Below, one piece after another: positions 14,301 through 29,300 of a stretch of DNA of 64,000 nt. Origin of the DNA: Sclerurus mexicanus (lineage: Eukaryota > Chordata > Aves > Passeriformes > Furnariidae). The notes under the pieces are model-generated. The model was not told the origin of the DNA and searched no databases. It saw nothing but the letters and a program-made list of their open reading frames with translations. The stretch lies in assembly GCA_013396755.1 (NCBI GenBank), contig VWZF01006071.1:257150-321149 (forward strand), read 5' to 3'. Both the position numbers and the translations under genes were made by a program. How positions within the stretch are numbered: position 1 is the first letter of the stretch; every line of letters starts with the position of its first letter.

Positions 14301-17300
14301 TCACTAATAAACAGTCAACAAAGCTGGGACGTAACAGCCAAAGATCTAAAAAATCTGTCTAAATAACAGTTTCATGCTGTCAAACCCAAAGATCCTTTGA
14401 CAAGTTATCCAGTATATCGAAGGAGTCTCATGAGATTCTTTCCATTATATCAGAATCTGACTTTTCCAAATGCTGAGTAAGAAGTTTCCAATCTTGCAAA
14501 GGACAGACAATTGGTATGTTTTGTACACTGGATGTTAAACTACTGTATCTTGTGTCATGTGACACAAATTCAAAAAACCCAACCCAAAACAAAATAAAAT
14601 TAAGTCTATCTAATATTGAAGGAGCATTAAAGAGCTGATGTCAGGCTTAATACCTATTACAGATAAAATAGTTGTGAGTCTGTTTCACAGGCTTGACAAT
14701 TCCTGTAACATACAGTAACAGCCTCAACCAGGATGAAGGAAGCTTTAAATTAAGAGGCTGTAAGGGAAGGAGAGTATTTTCGGGGAGAGGGAGGAGGGTG
14801 GGTGAACGTTATTTTTTGCAAATTTTTTAGATGATATTATAACCCTTTTATTTTTATTGCCTTGGAAAGTGCAAATTTGTCGTACGTATATATTCACATA
14901 AACTGCTCAGTGTAACCTGAATTGTCCTTAATTTCCTATGTAGCTGAATAAAGGAGATATACATATGTCCTTCAGCACTTTCTAGTTTTTTCTGTATTAC
15001 AATTATCAGCTTTAGCAATAGCCATAGGTAACCCATTCTATTAATTCAGAAGTATCACAGTAAAATGCACCATAACTTATCAGCTTGAGGACAACCTCAT
15101 GTTCTGAGTCCCTTGCTCTTTCATATGGGGATCATTACTGAAAAATAATACAGAAGACTTGATCATACTGAAACTGATAGATCCTTTGTCATTGACTCCA
15201 ATAGACCAAAGATCTTACACCTTCAAGTAAAAGAAATCAGAATATTTTCATCTATAATCTGATAAACAGGAGAAGCTGCTAAACACATAATGAATATTTG
15301 TTTTGACTTTCCCATCTCCCCCCAAAAAAACCAGTAAAGATGAAAGGCTCATCTAATTACTTGCTGTTGAAAGTGAATAGGAATATCACAGTTCTACTCA
15401 TTTTATATTAATGAGGTTAATCGGATGTGTTATCTGCAAATTAATTGCATTGGTAACATTTTAGGGTAGTAAAATGATGATTACTTCTAAACCACAACTT
15501 TTCTCAGAAAACCACCAGTTTCAGCAGCACCTCCCCAGGCTTTCACATGGGTCTCAGGAAGCCCAAGTGAGGCAGTGTAGGAACCAGAGAGTAAGTGATC
15601 AGATATACCACAAGTCCAGGGCACACATACTTAGCTAATTCATGTCAGGCTTGTCACGCTACTGACCATCTTGTGTTCAAACTTTTCTTTAAAATGTTAG
15701 CAAGGCAGGAAAAAAAATTGCTTTCTAACACATTGAGACATCTGAATATCTATGCTATGTTCTCCATTTTTTTTAAAGGTGGGGAGATTCTCACCCTGAG
15801 CCTTAACTTTAGGTTTCAGTCTACATTACTCCTGTAAATCTCCTTTTACTTCCTAGGGGAAACCAGTTTTGTCATTTAAATTGCCGTTTCCTTATAATGC
15901 TGTATCCTTGTGCTATAAAAAATATCCAGCAAACTCTCTCTCATATTGTCCACAGAATAAAACTTCAAAGAACTATTGGCCTTTTTAGTGAAACTTACAG
16001 TTTATCCATACTTTTCCCTGCAGACATCATTTCTACAGCACGCACAGGATAGCAAGAATACAGTTACAATACATGTAACAATACATATAACAACACAATA
16101 TTATTCCTATAATTATTAGGACTTTTGTCAAAACAGAAGAAATAGAAATACCTTGCCTGCTCCCGTAGATCCAGAAACAGCTAATAACTGTCCCTTCTCA
16201 ATCTTGAAATTTATATCCTGAAGAACAGGAGAGGCATGAAGTGGAAAATTACTGAAGAAGAGATTTCTGTCAGTGCTAGGAGCTTTGCTGTTGTTGTTTT
16301 CCTGGTTTGCTTTTACAAACAGCTCTCCAATTCCCTGCAACATACACAGATATGTATTTGATTTATATAAAAAATAAATAAACCATGCATATGCAGATGT
16401 ATATCATACTAGAGATTTACGAAAACAATTTGCTTTTCTCATGTTACTTGCTTATCAAAAAATATTCATTATATTCTTAAATATACAATTTTAATTGGAC
16501 TCGTGCCTAAATTTGTGAACACAAACAGAATTTGCTTATTATAGAACTGCTTTCCAATGTTTATACATGCCATAGCCTGATTCTGTTTTCAGGATGGCAT
16601 AACTCTAATAATGCTTATTACAGGCCTTAACACTTATTAAAAGGTCTCTTCCAAAGTTTCTCAGCTGTGGATAGTTTTATGTCACGCATTAATTACTCGC
16701 CATATATTCCTTGCCTGCTGTGAGCTGAAGCTAGTTATAATAAAGGAGTGTAGGCTGCTCTTTTTAGAGATCACTATGGCAAATATTAATAATAAAAAAG
16801 ATACACTCTGTGTTTGAACATAGTTTGGGTAAAAGTACCAACCTCATCCCAAAAAGCTGTTACTTTGTCCAGCTCAACCCCAGTGGTTGTTAGATTATAC
16901 TCCAGAGCTTTATATTCTTTTTTCAGCAAGAAATCCTAGAAACACCATGAAAGCAGATGAGAGGAAACAGTAAAGGACAAGGTTGTATCACACAAAGCAG
17001 TACGTACTTGCCTACACTAATATTTGTGATGATACTATTGCATTGTAGTGCTTTTAAAGAGCGGCATAAATGTAAATTATACAACATCTATTGGATGCAG
17101 AAGGAATTGTTTTCGGAACTACAAATTCTTTCATTGCTAGTGAAAACATAGCCATAAAGGTAATTAGGTCCTGATTTTAAAACAGTATCAACACTTGGCA
17201 TTTGCTTTGCTTTCAGGACCTGTGTTAGGCATGATCACCCCTCTGACCTTGATCATTTTCAAATAAAACTTTGGGGTTGGAGTAAGATGTAGAAGGTTGC

Positions 17301-20300
17301 ACTCTGGTAAACAGTAAAACAAAGCAGCTACATGCCGCTATCTCCCTATTCCAGAACCGCAAGAGTTTAAAGGCCTTGGAATTATTTCTCTACCAACAAA
17401 AATAATAGGCAGATAATGACCCTGGGAAGGGCAGCACTGAAGTAGTGTAATTTCAAATGACATAAGTCAGCAATCCAATGCTTGTGCTACCTTCGGGGAT
17501 AGTATTAGGAAAAAAGAATAAGCCTACGCCAATGTAGAAAAGGAAACCTCTCTAACCCTTTAATTTTTTAAGGCTATGCAGTCTATAGGTACCATCTCCT
17601 CTAAACTGACTTTTTTAAATTACGTGGAAGCAAATAAGTCTACATAGGCAATACAGTAGCCAAACTAAGCAGAATCAGGGGAAAATCAGTTCTCTACAAT
17701 AAACTTGCAAATATTCCAAGTAGAACAGGAAGGGGAAAAGAAGATGATTGAAAGGGCAGGAACTAAAAATCTGGAAGGCAAAACACACATGGTTTAAGAA
17801 AGGGAAAAAAAAAAAAAAGGATAGCTAGGCTTTCATAACAGAGGCGGTGGAGTCATCCAGTGGAGTTCCTGGAGCAGTGATAGTCAGAGAAAGCACACTG
17901 ATCCTGAAACACTTCATGGTCTAGAAAGCATGGCTCTAGCTACAGGGAAAACACAATAACCCAGCAGACATAGCTGGTCTAGTCCACTCTGTAAGCTGAT
18001 AAGGAAATTAAATCAGAGAAGTATATAAGTGTTTTATTAATTTTTGTTTATGCTTCTTATTACTAGTAAAGGGCTTTGGTGTTCTAGGATTCTGTCCAGT
18101 CTGCCTATGGGGACTACACTGAACCTACCCTAAAGACAGGGTAATTCATGGATTCTGGAACACCCATTTGCTAATAACTGGAAAGACAAGCATTCAGTGA
18201 AGTGAGGGCAATGGTATGATAGCTGGGCTTGCCAGTTCTGTGTCAGGACATTGGACGCACTCTTTCAGGAAACAAGAGAGACAGGATATCTCCACTAATG
18301 TCTAAGAAACCTGAGAACACAAGGATTGCCTAAACTGGGACCCAACAAGGCAGCCTTCTAAATGTCAAATAGAAAGGTTTATGGCTAGATTTCATGAATT
18401 ATCTGCCCAGTTGAAAATCATAAAAATCCAATACCACCTTCTTATTCTATACTGAGGTTCAGATACCTGATGAAGATCTTTAACTTCTGTATTAGGAATT
18501 TTTATCACACTAAAAATAATAAAATCTATGTTCTCAAAAAAAAAAAAATCTATAAATACATAATAAAAAAGCCTAGGATTTCATCACAAAATAGAGTAAG
18601 AATTCTTTTTCTGAGGAGTGATTTGAAAACAGCAGATAAAACAGTTAATGAGAATTCACCCTGATTTGACTCTGCAGATAAGCCTCTCATGCTGGTATAT
18701 GAGCAACTGATCTCAGTAGGTAAGGTGGGTAATAATTATTTGACTGGCACCTTAATTATGTTTACTACTCATAATGAATAAGATGCACATTTGCATAAGA
18801 TGCACAATCTCCTGCTGTTCCTGCCACCAATATCTAGAACAGAGGATCTCTGTAAACTGTGCTATAGAAAACATGTACTAATTTTGAACTTCCTTTTCTG
18901 AGGGAAAAACATCTCTTAAGCACCATAACTCATGATATATTTTTATTAAGTTCCTTGTTCTGCAATGAGAATAACTAACTAACTGTCACTGTTTAATAAA
19001 AAAGTAAAAAAAAGCAGCGGGTAGCATGAGACTCCTGTGGTTATGCTGCCTGGGGAACCAGATAACAATATCAAGATTTACAATGACATTTCATGGTGTT
19101 TAGTCAAAGCAACATATATTCAGAAAGTCTGCATAAACACTGTGTGCTTTTGTTGATCAACTGACAAGATAACATCATATAAAGAATTAGCTTACGTACT
19201 TGGGAAGATTTTAGTCTATGTACCCTACCTGTATTTTGTGTATTGCTCCAATAGAGTCATACCAGGTCTGTACAGAGCCGGGAAACTGCCTGGTCACTGT
19301 CATTCGAAGAACAATGCAGAAGGAAATGGTGGTAAATATTTTTCGGAGAATAATTCCTTTAATCACAGCATATGGAAGCACAGCTAAAAACACCACAAAA
19401 AAGCCTGAAAAGAAGAAGGCTGAGCTGTTGAAATATCTCATATAAGCAGCTTTTCGGGTAAGCTTCAGTTCAGTTCTGTTAAAAAAGCAAATACAAATCA
19501 TTAGCATAGGATTTCACAGTTTACATCTTACAAATATTTTGGATGGAACTGTTGCTATAACAGTTAACTCAGAGGCTTGCTCATCCTTATTTTCTAGCAT
19601 TGCAGTTAGAAACTAAGACTCTAAACTACTTTTGGGCCTAAAAAATCATTAGAGCCAAATTTTGGCACCAATGTTCAGAGATGTCAGACAAAATAACAAT
19701 AATCTATGTTATGATTTATATGCCACATAAACCACAAGCCTCTGCAATTCCTGGCACAACCAACCTTAACCATCTAATGCTGTGGTATGAGATACACTCC
19801 CAGAAGCACCATCCCATACTCATCTGGTCATTTAGATTTAGAATTAAGGTGTCACTTAACCTCAGTTTGAAGAGGTGGAAGGCAAGGAGTCTGCTTTCCA
19901 CTTTCCATTCTCCATAGAAGCTCAGTCTATGGAGTAGCTTACTGCCTCCTGTGTAGGAATGCAACTATTTCCACAATGTCTATGCATTTTACAGCAAGCT
20001 ACTAGATAAAAAGAGAAATAATCGAGGGAATGTAACTAATTTTCTGAGTTGATAGCCCCATCCAACAGTGCTGAATCTTTCTAATGACTGCTCTCATTTT
20101 GACCCTGCTCGCTTCACATCCCCCAGGTCAACTTTGCCTGGGCAGAGGCACCTCTGCTGCAGTGCAAGAGCAATTGCTCTCCTGCAAGATCAATTAACTG
20201 GGACTAGAGATGGAGCTGGACCCCAAGGTGTCCGTTCACTGGGGGTGGTCTGTAACCACTGGGATACCATGCAGAAGATCACAGTCCCATTGCTGATGGC

Positions 20301-23300
20301 AATACATGGTGTTGCAAGGCTGAGCACCACAACTTTTATGTATCTTCTCATACTGAGCCAGTGCCTGCATCCAAAGTTCATCCAGAATTTTGCTGCTGTA
20401 TGCAACATCCTTTCAGCTCCCTACCACACATGCATGAGACTTCCACATTCATCCAGCATCTTACCAACTTTTGTCAGCCAAACAGTTCTTAAAAATCCCT
20501 GACAGAAAATCTGAGCTGAGAAAGTTTTTGAGCACTTGTTAAGTCTGTATTTCACAAGGGAGGCCTGAAGAAAGTAGCCAAACTTGTTGGTCAACACCAA
20601 GGTAGTAGCCACTGCCCTGTAGACAGGGCCTTGTAAGTCCCTCCAGAGCTCGTATGAGACTGTGCATGGCAAAACTGAATAAGGATAACATGGATTTTGG
20701 AAGTTGGTGCTCATCCAGTGCCACATAAACGGCTGGCTAGTAGGTATCAAAAAGCCCCCCCAGTGCTGAAGAACACAGTGCTACTCCAAAGAGGGAGAAT
20801 GAAAGCGCTAACCCTTTTCAGTATACTCTGAAGTACCAGCCACAAGGGTCTGTCTGTGATACAGGCTTCAAAGCTCTGTAGATGAAGCGCTTACTTAGGA
20901 CAGGTCCTGCAGATGCAGTACGGGCACTTGGAGAGAGATATAAGCCTATGAGTCTTGTGCATATAGAGTGTAGACCAGTGCATGCCTGTTTTTGAAGTGA
21001 TGTGTCTCTACTGACAAAGTGCAGACACTTCCAGCCTAGGACTTCCCCTTCTCCAGTGCTATGCTATGGTTCAGGGGAACACTTTGGTGGTGCGTTTTTT
21101 CACTTCTCTGAATACACCACATAGGCCATAGGAATGCAGGCACCTGTTACGAACAGCTATTATCAGCGCAGACTTAAGAGGGCATACAGTAGATAGTTCA
21201 TATTGGTCTCTCTGAAGTGTCAGTTCCCAGAGGGATTCTGCCTGTGGCAATGTTACCCCTGCAAGACGGCCGGCCCTGGCAGCACAAGTCTACCAGAGCG
21301 AGGGCACACCAATCTGGTCCATTAGAGTTGATTAAAGTGGCTTGCATCAGAAAATGCCAGCATGCAGAAATGGTTTGGTAGTGACTCAGTTATAACACAC
21401 TGTTGCTAAAACACAGGCAGGGCTTCAAGCACAAATCCTCCTTTCCTACAGGCTTAACAAGCCAAATGACCGGGAGGTCCTGCAGAGCTAGTTCACAAGC
21501 CAAATTCAATTTAGAACCTGACATTCCAGGATTGACCTGCTCTGGTGATATCATCACCAAGTGACCTGTTGGATGACTCAAAAAAGTACAGAAGAACCAA
21601 AGAATTACAACATGGTTGGGTTGGAAGGGACCTTAAAGATCATGTAGTTCCAATCTCCCTGCCATGTGCAGGGACACCTTTCACTAGACCAGGCTGTTCA
21701 AAGCCCCATCCAACCCAGCCTTGAACACTTCCAGGAACGAGGCACCCACAGCTTCTCTGGGCAACACGTGCCAGTGCTTCACTACCCTCACAGGGAAGAA
21801 TTGATTCCATATATCTAATCTGAACTGCCCTTCAGTTTAAAGCCATTCTGCCTTGTCCTATCACTATGTACTCTTGTAAGACATCCCTCTCATGATTTCT
21901 TGTAGGCCTTCAGGTACTGAAAGGCCACAATAAGACCTCCCCAGAGCCTTCTCCTCAGGCTGAATGATCCCAGTTCTCTCAGCTTTTCTTCATAGGAGAC
22001 ATACTCTGATCTTATAATATTGCTATCATTGTCCTCTAAAAATCCATGCATAATACAATAAAAATTAATTTTAGCATCACAAAATTCACTATAAATTATT
22101 ATAGAAAACAGAGATCACAAAATAACAGTCCTTTTTCCAGATTTCTGTGACCATTTTGTGGACCATAATTTAATTAATTTCTGTAGGATTTGTTCACATG
22201 ATGTGGTCTCAAATTTCCTAAAAGCAATGCATGTAACTAGTGACACCAGGGGAATCCTAAACTAGTTCCATTCTCAAGCTAGCACTCATGGCCTGGATTC
22301 AGACTGAGTTTTCTCTGGTTGTTTATAGTAAATCATTACAAATTCTGATGGTAAAGAACACTTTCCCTGGATTGTCTTTCAGAAAGCAGCTGAACAAGAT
22401 GTTTGTGTAACAATACCATTTTATGTCTTCTATTTACATGATAATATGACATTTATATTTTGTTTATTCTCTTTTATTTTCCCAATCACACACCTGGTAC
22501 AGAATTTTAATTCTCTATAAAGTATTAAACAAACACACAGGCCACACGGGACAGCTTTAAAGCAGCGTCACCCATCAATCAATATGTCACTTCTCCTCCC
22601 TTTCCCCCCGGGACACCCTGACGGTAACAAAGACTTCCTTCTCGCAGGTCTCAGATAACCAGGTTAGTACCTTACCTCTTTTCTGCTTCAGGTCTGATAG
22701 TTCCAGTTCAATCTTTATATTAATTGAGGAGGTAAGTGTTCTACAAGGCCATTTACAATAAATCTTTATGTAAATGTGCAGGATGAATACACAAAGCTAC
22801 ACTACTTTAATCCTTTCACCGATTGCATGCAAATTTTATAACCAGCTTTATTGCATTTCTCAGGAAATGGCTGTGCAGCATTCATATTGTTTCCTTCACC
22901 ACAGAATAGGAACGCCTGTAAAGGCTTAAGTAACCATCACAAAAGGGCTTTTTATTGTAAGATGAGGATAGGGTTGGCCAGAAACAAACACAGATCCCAC
23001 AGTTGTTTTACCTGTGCAAACTAACCACTGAAATATCATTATAACAAATGAGGAAGTAAATAAAAAAAAAAAAATCTCACCTTCATAGTAAGCGTCACAA
23101 ATTGGGAAAGAAAACCCCAAACTGCAGTGTGGGAATGCATGGTTAGTTTATGGAGGATTAAGAGTTGCTGCTTTACTTCTTCACTAACAAGACCACAGAT
23201 CATGATCATAGCCACCTAAGTGTTTTTTTCTGAGCACAAAAAAAATTTGACTAACTAATGAGAACACTTACTCACGGATGCTTTCAATCATTTTTTCCAT

Positions 23301-26300
23301 TGCATCTTCCCAACAATAGGCTTTCACTGACTGTATATTTTCAATTATTTCTGAGGTGATGACAAGTCTCTCATTGATCTTTCCTGCTCTTTTATTCCTA
23401 CAAAAGTAAAAAGGCAGTAGGTCAATCTTCATCTTTTTCATCCTGTATAGTTAGCTTGCATCCCATTATATCTTATGAAAACACCTTCTATATATACCAC
23501 TGCTTAAAATGTTTACTTTATCAGAATTATTATGAAGACTGTAAAAGGAATTACTAGAAATCCAGCAATTGCTTTACAAAGGTAAAATTACAAACTCTAA
23601 AAAGAATAAATCAAGTCACTAACAAGGAGTTTGAATTCTAAAAATTCTAAGTTTAATTCTATCACTATTTACTGCATGTTAGGCTTTTCATTTTGTTAAG
23701 TTTAGACACCTGCTGAAATAAGTAAAGATTTGTCCATAACTTTCTTGACACAGAAAACACTCTTTGGACTCCTTATATGTTACATCTTAACCAGAAACCT
23801 TTAATGAAGTGGTATAACTTCTTAAAGCCAATGTACTTCAGGAAAATATATTGAAATATTTTAAAACAGTCTTGTCACCTGTATTTCATCATCATTTGTC
23901 CCAGCCAGGCTTGGAATAAGGCCATGACAATTAGAAAAGCAAGTCCAGAAAACGCAGAAGCTTCTAACATATCCCAGAGCAATCCCATCAGCAGTGCCAC
24001 TTGTAATGGTGCTATCCATACAAAATGAGCCAGAGCAAGACCCTATGGAAGGCCACAGCAGAAAATGATAATAACACAAGTTACAGATGTGCTCTGAAAA
24101 CTACATGAAAAGGAAGAAGTCATTAAAGAGACACTTTGAAAAATGTAATGAATAATGGTACAAATATTTCCAGTAGTAAAACAAGTTTATAAAGGAGGAT
24201 TTGTGATCCTGAGCACATAGCATTCTGGGTGTTAATTCTGCTGACAGTGCAGCAATACATATACATTCCACACCTCAACTTTGATTTTTCTAAGGCAAAG
24301 TTCAGTCTGCAATTGTCTCTTTGTTATGTATATGCACAAGGAAAAACCACAGCTTTGTAAAAGTAAACAGAATTTGGTATCAATGCTGGCTTTTTCAACC
24401 ACTATAAAATGAGAAAAATACACATGAGAATCTTCTGAGAGTGTGTTAATCTGATAAAGAAGGCAAATATTACTTTGGTGAAGAAATGACTGTTTTGTGA
24501 ACACAACTAATTCAATACAGATCGCTGCCTACTTCAGTCACATTCCTTCACATTCAGATTTTGGACTGAGTCCTGTGATCAGGCTGCACAGGGGTCTGTG
24601 TTACTGCAGCTACACTGCTGCAATGATAGACCACTTGTCTTAACTTCTTCAGTGCTAGCTGACATTGCTCTATAAAGTCATACAGTGCTTTAATACACCC
24701 TACAGTCCCAGCCTAGAGTCTACAGCCTCTCTGATCTTGCACCTTTAATGGGAAGCAAACCTTATACTAGCAAAGGGCCAAATAAACACAGATGATGAAC
24801 AGAAGTTCGCAGAGCTTCCAGTTCCTAAAGGCAGGAATTTATGTCTTCAACAAGAGAAGTCCTACAGGAGACTCTAAGTATTGTCTCAGACAGGTGTGTT
24901 GGGGATGACTCCTAACACAGTCTTACATCAACAATCACTTTTGGGACAGCAACGGGAGGCTGAACCTCATCACTTGTTCAAAGGCAGGAGTGGACTGGAT
25001 CACTTCAGTATAAACATAGTCACCAGGAAATAGGATGGAAAGGTTGAACCAGCGAGTTCTGACTTCTATGAAACCAATCATAAAATGCAGAGGTTTCCTG
25101 AAAGGTTCTCACTGGACTGCAGAACAAGCATGTTTTTATGATATAACTGGTTTTTAGGTTTCCTCTACTAATCAGCATAGGAGATAAAGGATGTCATAAG
25201 TATCAGAATGAGCATTTCCGTGACCATGTGCCAACACATTTTCTTAAGACAGGGTAGATATTTTATATCTACAATGACCACTCAGTGCAGTACATCATTT
25301 ATGCTCCTTCTTTCCTTAATAACTGTCATGAACAGTTTGAAGTATTGCATACATATTTGATGGTTCACAAAATGAATTTAACAACTGATGACTCACCTCA
25401 TCAAATTTGTTCAGATTGTTGGAAAGAAGACTGACCAATTGTCCAGTACTTATTTTATCTAGAACTCTGCTTGACAGTTTTAAGATCTGTAAAAGAAAAC
25501 AAAACCATAGAAAAACAGTCATCTAACTCATCACCATAAAAGACAATAAGCACAGATAAAAATGATAAGCAATGGCACAGTAGTATAAATAATAATCCAC
25601 TTATATGTTTATGTTTATGCTATAAAGTCTCATTAAACTTGTTATTTATGTCACTTGAATTCAATATAGCCATTAAATTGTTTTACAAATATTGATTTAT
25701 TGACTTAGTCCTTGCTTTCTGTTGAATATTTTATGTATATAGATATATATGCAAATGCAAGTTTTAATTAAGCATGCATGCTGTGTGCTGTTGTGCATCC
25801 TCAAAAATCTCCTACTGTGTCCTTCTTGACAAATATTTTTGAAAGATGCTTTCAAAGTGAGCTTTATATTAGAATAACTAACATGTTTGTTTAAATTAGG
25901 TGCTTTTGATAAAACCAAATACCTTTATAAATCTTTGTATTTGTGAACATGTGATGCATCAGTATCTGTTGATTGTTCATGCTATAGAGATCTCACACAG
26001 TATCATTCAAACTCAATCCCTTCAATGTTGCATTTATTGCTTAAATATTCACCTCTAATTCTCTTTTGAAGATACTCTTTGGCCACTAGCATGTTATTCT
26101 TCCTTTGCAATATACATGTATAGCGGGAGCACAGTGGTAGAACAATTAAGGTATCTCACCACACATCCAGCAAGTCTCAACTCACACAGAGGCTGACTTC
26201 AGCCAAACCAGCTGCAGGCAAGTATTTAGCTCTTTGTATTGGGAAATGCAGAGCTATCAGAAAGTAATGTTAGCCATGTTATTATTCTATGTACTTTGTT

Positions 26301-29300
26301 TACCTTAACAAAGCTATCAACCTTTTAACAAACAAGTCTAAAAGTCACATAGGCTACAGAGGTTTGGCTTAGAGTGCAAATTAAACAATTACCTTCTTAT
26401 AAATCAAGCTAAACATAGCTATCCTCATTTGCATTCCAATATGATGAAGACCAAATATAGCAGGGTGTATAAGTAGTGTTCTCACAAGGAAGAGAAGGCA
26501 CAAGCCAATGCCCAGGTAGTAGGCTATGGATCTTTCATTGGAGTTATCCGGATCATAGGAAGCTATTATTCTTCCCAGCAGAAGGGGTTGCACAGATTTG
26601 GTGACTTCCTGCAGACAGAAAAGAGAAAAATAATTCTGGTCAGAAATTTGTTCATTTTTCAAAATGGCTAACATTTTAATTTCAGGTCCTACCAAACGAG
26701 ATCTACAGCTTCATATCTTAAATGCAGATGTCGGGTTTTCTGTGCAAACCACAGAAAATTGCAGTAATGACACAAGAGTACAGAAAACCTGCTGCTGTCT
26801 AAATCTGTGATGCTTCTGCAACTCCACGAAAATAAACTTAGATTGTAAATTTTATTTGATCATTTTCTACAAAAGTGACAACTGAGATTAGCTTCCACAT
26901 TTATTTCACACAGTTGTAATGGATTAGCCATATCGTATGACTGAAATCAGCTTATCAGGCTGGATCTGTTTTGGCCCCTAGGGAACAGTTCTCACTGCAC
27001 TGTACTGGACTTAGAGGACACAGAAAGACTTAGAACTCTTGGAATTAACACCACCAGAATGACACAGTGAGGATATATCTAAAATGAAAAGTAAATGGAG
27101 ACAGTCACAGAATAAAAGCATAAATAATTGGATCATACTCCTCAACAGTTCCAGATGCTGTATCCAGGTTTGTAACAAATGCAGGATGAGAGGGAGTTAA
27201 AGGTAGTGGAGGCAAGATTACCAAAAATCCGAGAGAAATCAGTCCCTCCTGCATTGGAAGCCCCAGCACTACCCATCCCAGGACGAGCAGCACTGTAGAG
27301 ATCCAGAGTAGGAGAGGGAAAAGAGGCAGTATGAACCACCAAACTGCAGGACATCCAAATGATTTGCTATAGCCCTGGCTTATGTGAGTCTGCTATTACA
27401 TTTGTCCTCAGTCTCCTTTTCTGTTGTAATTAAACCCCACTAGTAGTACCTCACCTTTGCTTTCCATTTCCCTTCCTGCCCCATCATGCTCATACTTTTG
27501 CCCCTCTAACCTCAAATTTTCCATCTTTGCCTCTTGCCCCCTCTTTTCTCCCCCAGTCATTCCCCAAGAACTGCACTCTTAGAGCTGTGGTCTAACACTG
27601 CTTCATCTTCTGCATGAGCTTCAGAAGGACATGAAGCATCTATGTGCTCCTTTGCTTCATTGTTAATGTTCAATAGTGTTATGGACTTTTATGCCTGTCT
27701 CCTTACCCTTCTTTCTGTTGTACTGCAGCAGAAAGTATCTGATACTTCCAAAATAACAAGACGGCATTGAATTCCCTTTTTTATACAGATGTGTTAACTT
27801 CTGCCAAGAAGTTATTAGTACTGCCTTCCAGCTGAAAACCACACAGACCACCATATAGAGACTCAGAGAGAAGTGAACTGGTGAAGTTCAACTGTAATTA
27901 ATGTTCTACTGTGATACATAGATTGGGAAAATCCCCTTTAATTTTTTTTCTTCTCCTTTGGGTTCCTTTTGGTCTCTTACACAAAAGCAATCCCAAGTAG
28001 TTCTACAACCTGTAGTTCAATCCCTTTTGAATGTCACTGTTGGTGGAGCTGATATTCATCATTCACCTTTTCCACAGAAGAGGTGAAGTTTTACATCTCA
28101 AACACCATACCTGTGTTATGTGCCACATTTCCCAAACTAAACACCACTCTGCCCCAAGACAAATGCTGTAAATCTGGAGCCAGCTTTGACAAAGACTTCA
28201 GTGTTACTAGTAGGGAGGAGTGTTATTAAAACACACACGACCCAAGGCAGCTGTGCTTAGACCATATGCATCCCAAAATGTCAAACCAAGACTCCCCAAA
28301 ACTCACAGAATACAAAACATTCATCTTTCAAGGACAATGTGGTGCTTTCATACTCTCAGAGATTCCAAGATAAGCTTTTCTATATAGGCTTAAAATAGCA
28401 AGATTTTTCTTTTCTATTTACTTTTATTCCAGTGAAAACGCCATGTGCTGCTGCTGTGTTTGTTGTGGCTATAAAGGTATTGCATACATTCTTAGCTTGC
28501 TGGAAAAAAAGGTGATTTACAGACTAAGTGTAAAATAGTGGCTGGCAATAAGCCAAGTCATATGCTATCTCATGGGGCATAAAAATCTGCTGGTTTACAA
28601 AGGAGATTTATCAGCTTACTTACCAAAGATATTATCTAGTTTACATATAATCTAAGCAGAACTACCTCGTTTTCATTTTTCCTCTTGTAAATTTGAAATT
28701 CTCTACTGATATAAATATGGATAAACTGATTAGAACAACCTGCCTAAAAAAAAAGGACTGGGATTTGCGCACCTAACAGAAAATTCAGTTTTCAAGAGTC
28801 ATGTTTTGCCTTCTTCTGTCCTTACTCTTCCCTCTGCATTCATCATAGGCCACTGAGAAACTCAGAAATGTACCCCTCACAGAAATCTTAATTACAAGAG
28901 CAAAGATCTGAAGAGAAATGGGAGCATGACACAGGATACTGTGCTAGTCTGACATGGTATGATTATTCTTATGCAACAAGGACTTTTATGTTACGTGTAT
29001 CCCCCATATGTTTGAACACTCTGCATTTGAAGACAATAATGCACATCTCTGCTTTGGCATATGCCCAAGAAGTGCTTCTGGACTTTCATATCCCTCCCTG
29101 CCTCCTCACTCACACCCGTGACCCATATGCAAGAACTTCAGGAAATCCTCATTAGGGTCCTTTGGGATACGATACTAATACCACTTCTGAGTTAACGTTA
29201 CCAGCTGCTGTGCCTGAATGGAAATATATATTTCATGGGGATGAATATAAGACCAAAATACAAGTAGAATCAAACTAATCCTCACAGTAAAGTACCTATT

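Larger units (their letters stand above)
19476..23271 (-). other. CFTR: CFTR intron 7
   Basis: 3796 bp, GT-AG. Contains a CpG-richer block at about 20040-21590 with broken coding-like frames and, directly next to it, a minus-strand CR1 3' end at 21600-22005. The rest is AT-rich with nothing recognised. Confidence 0.9.
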
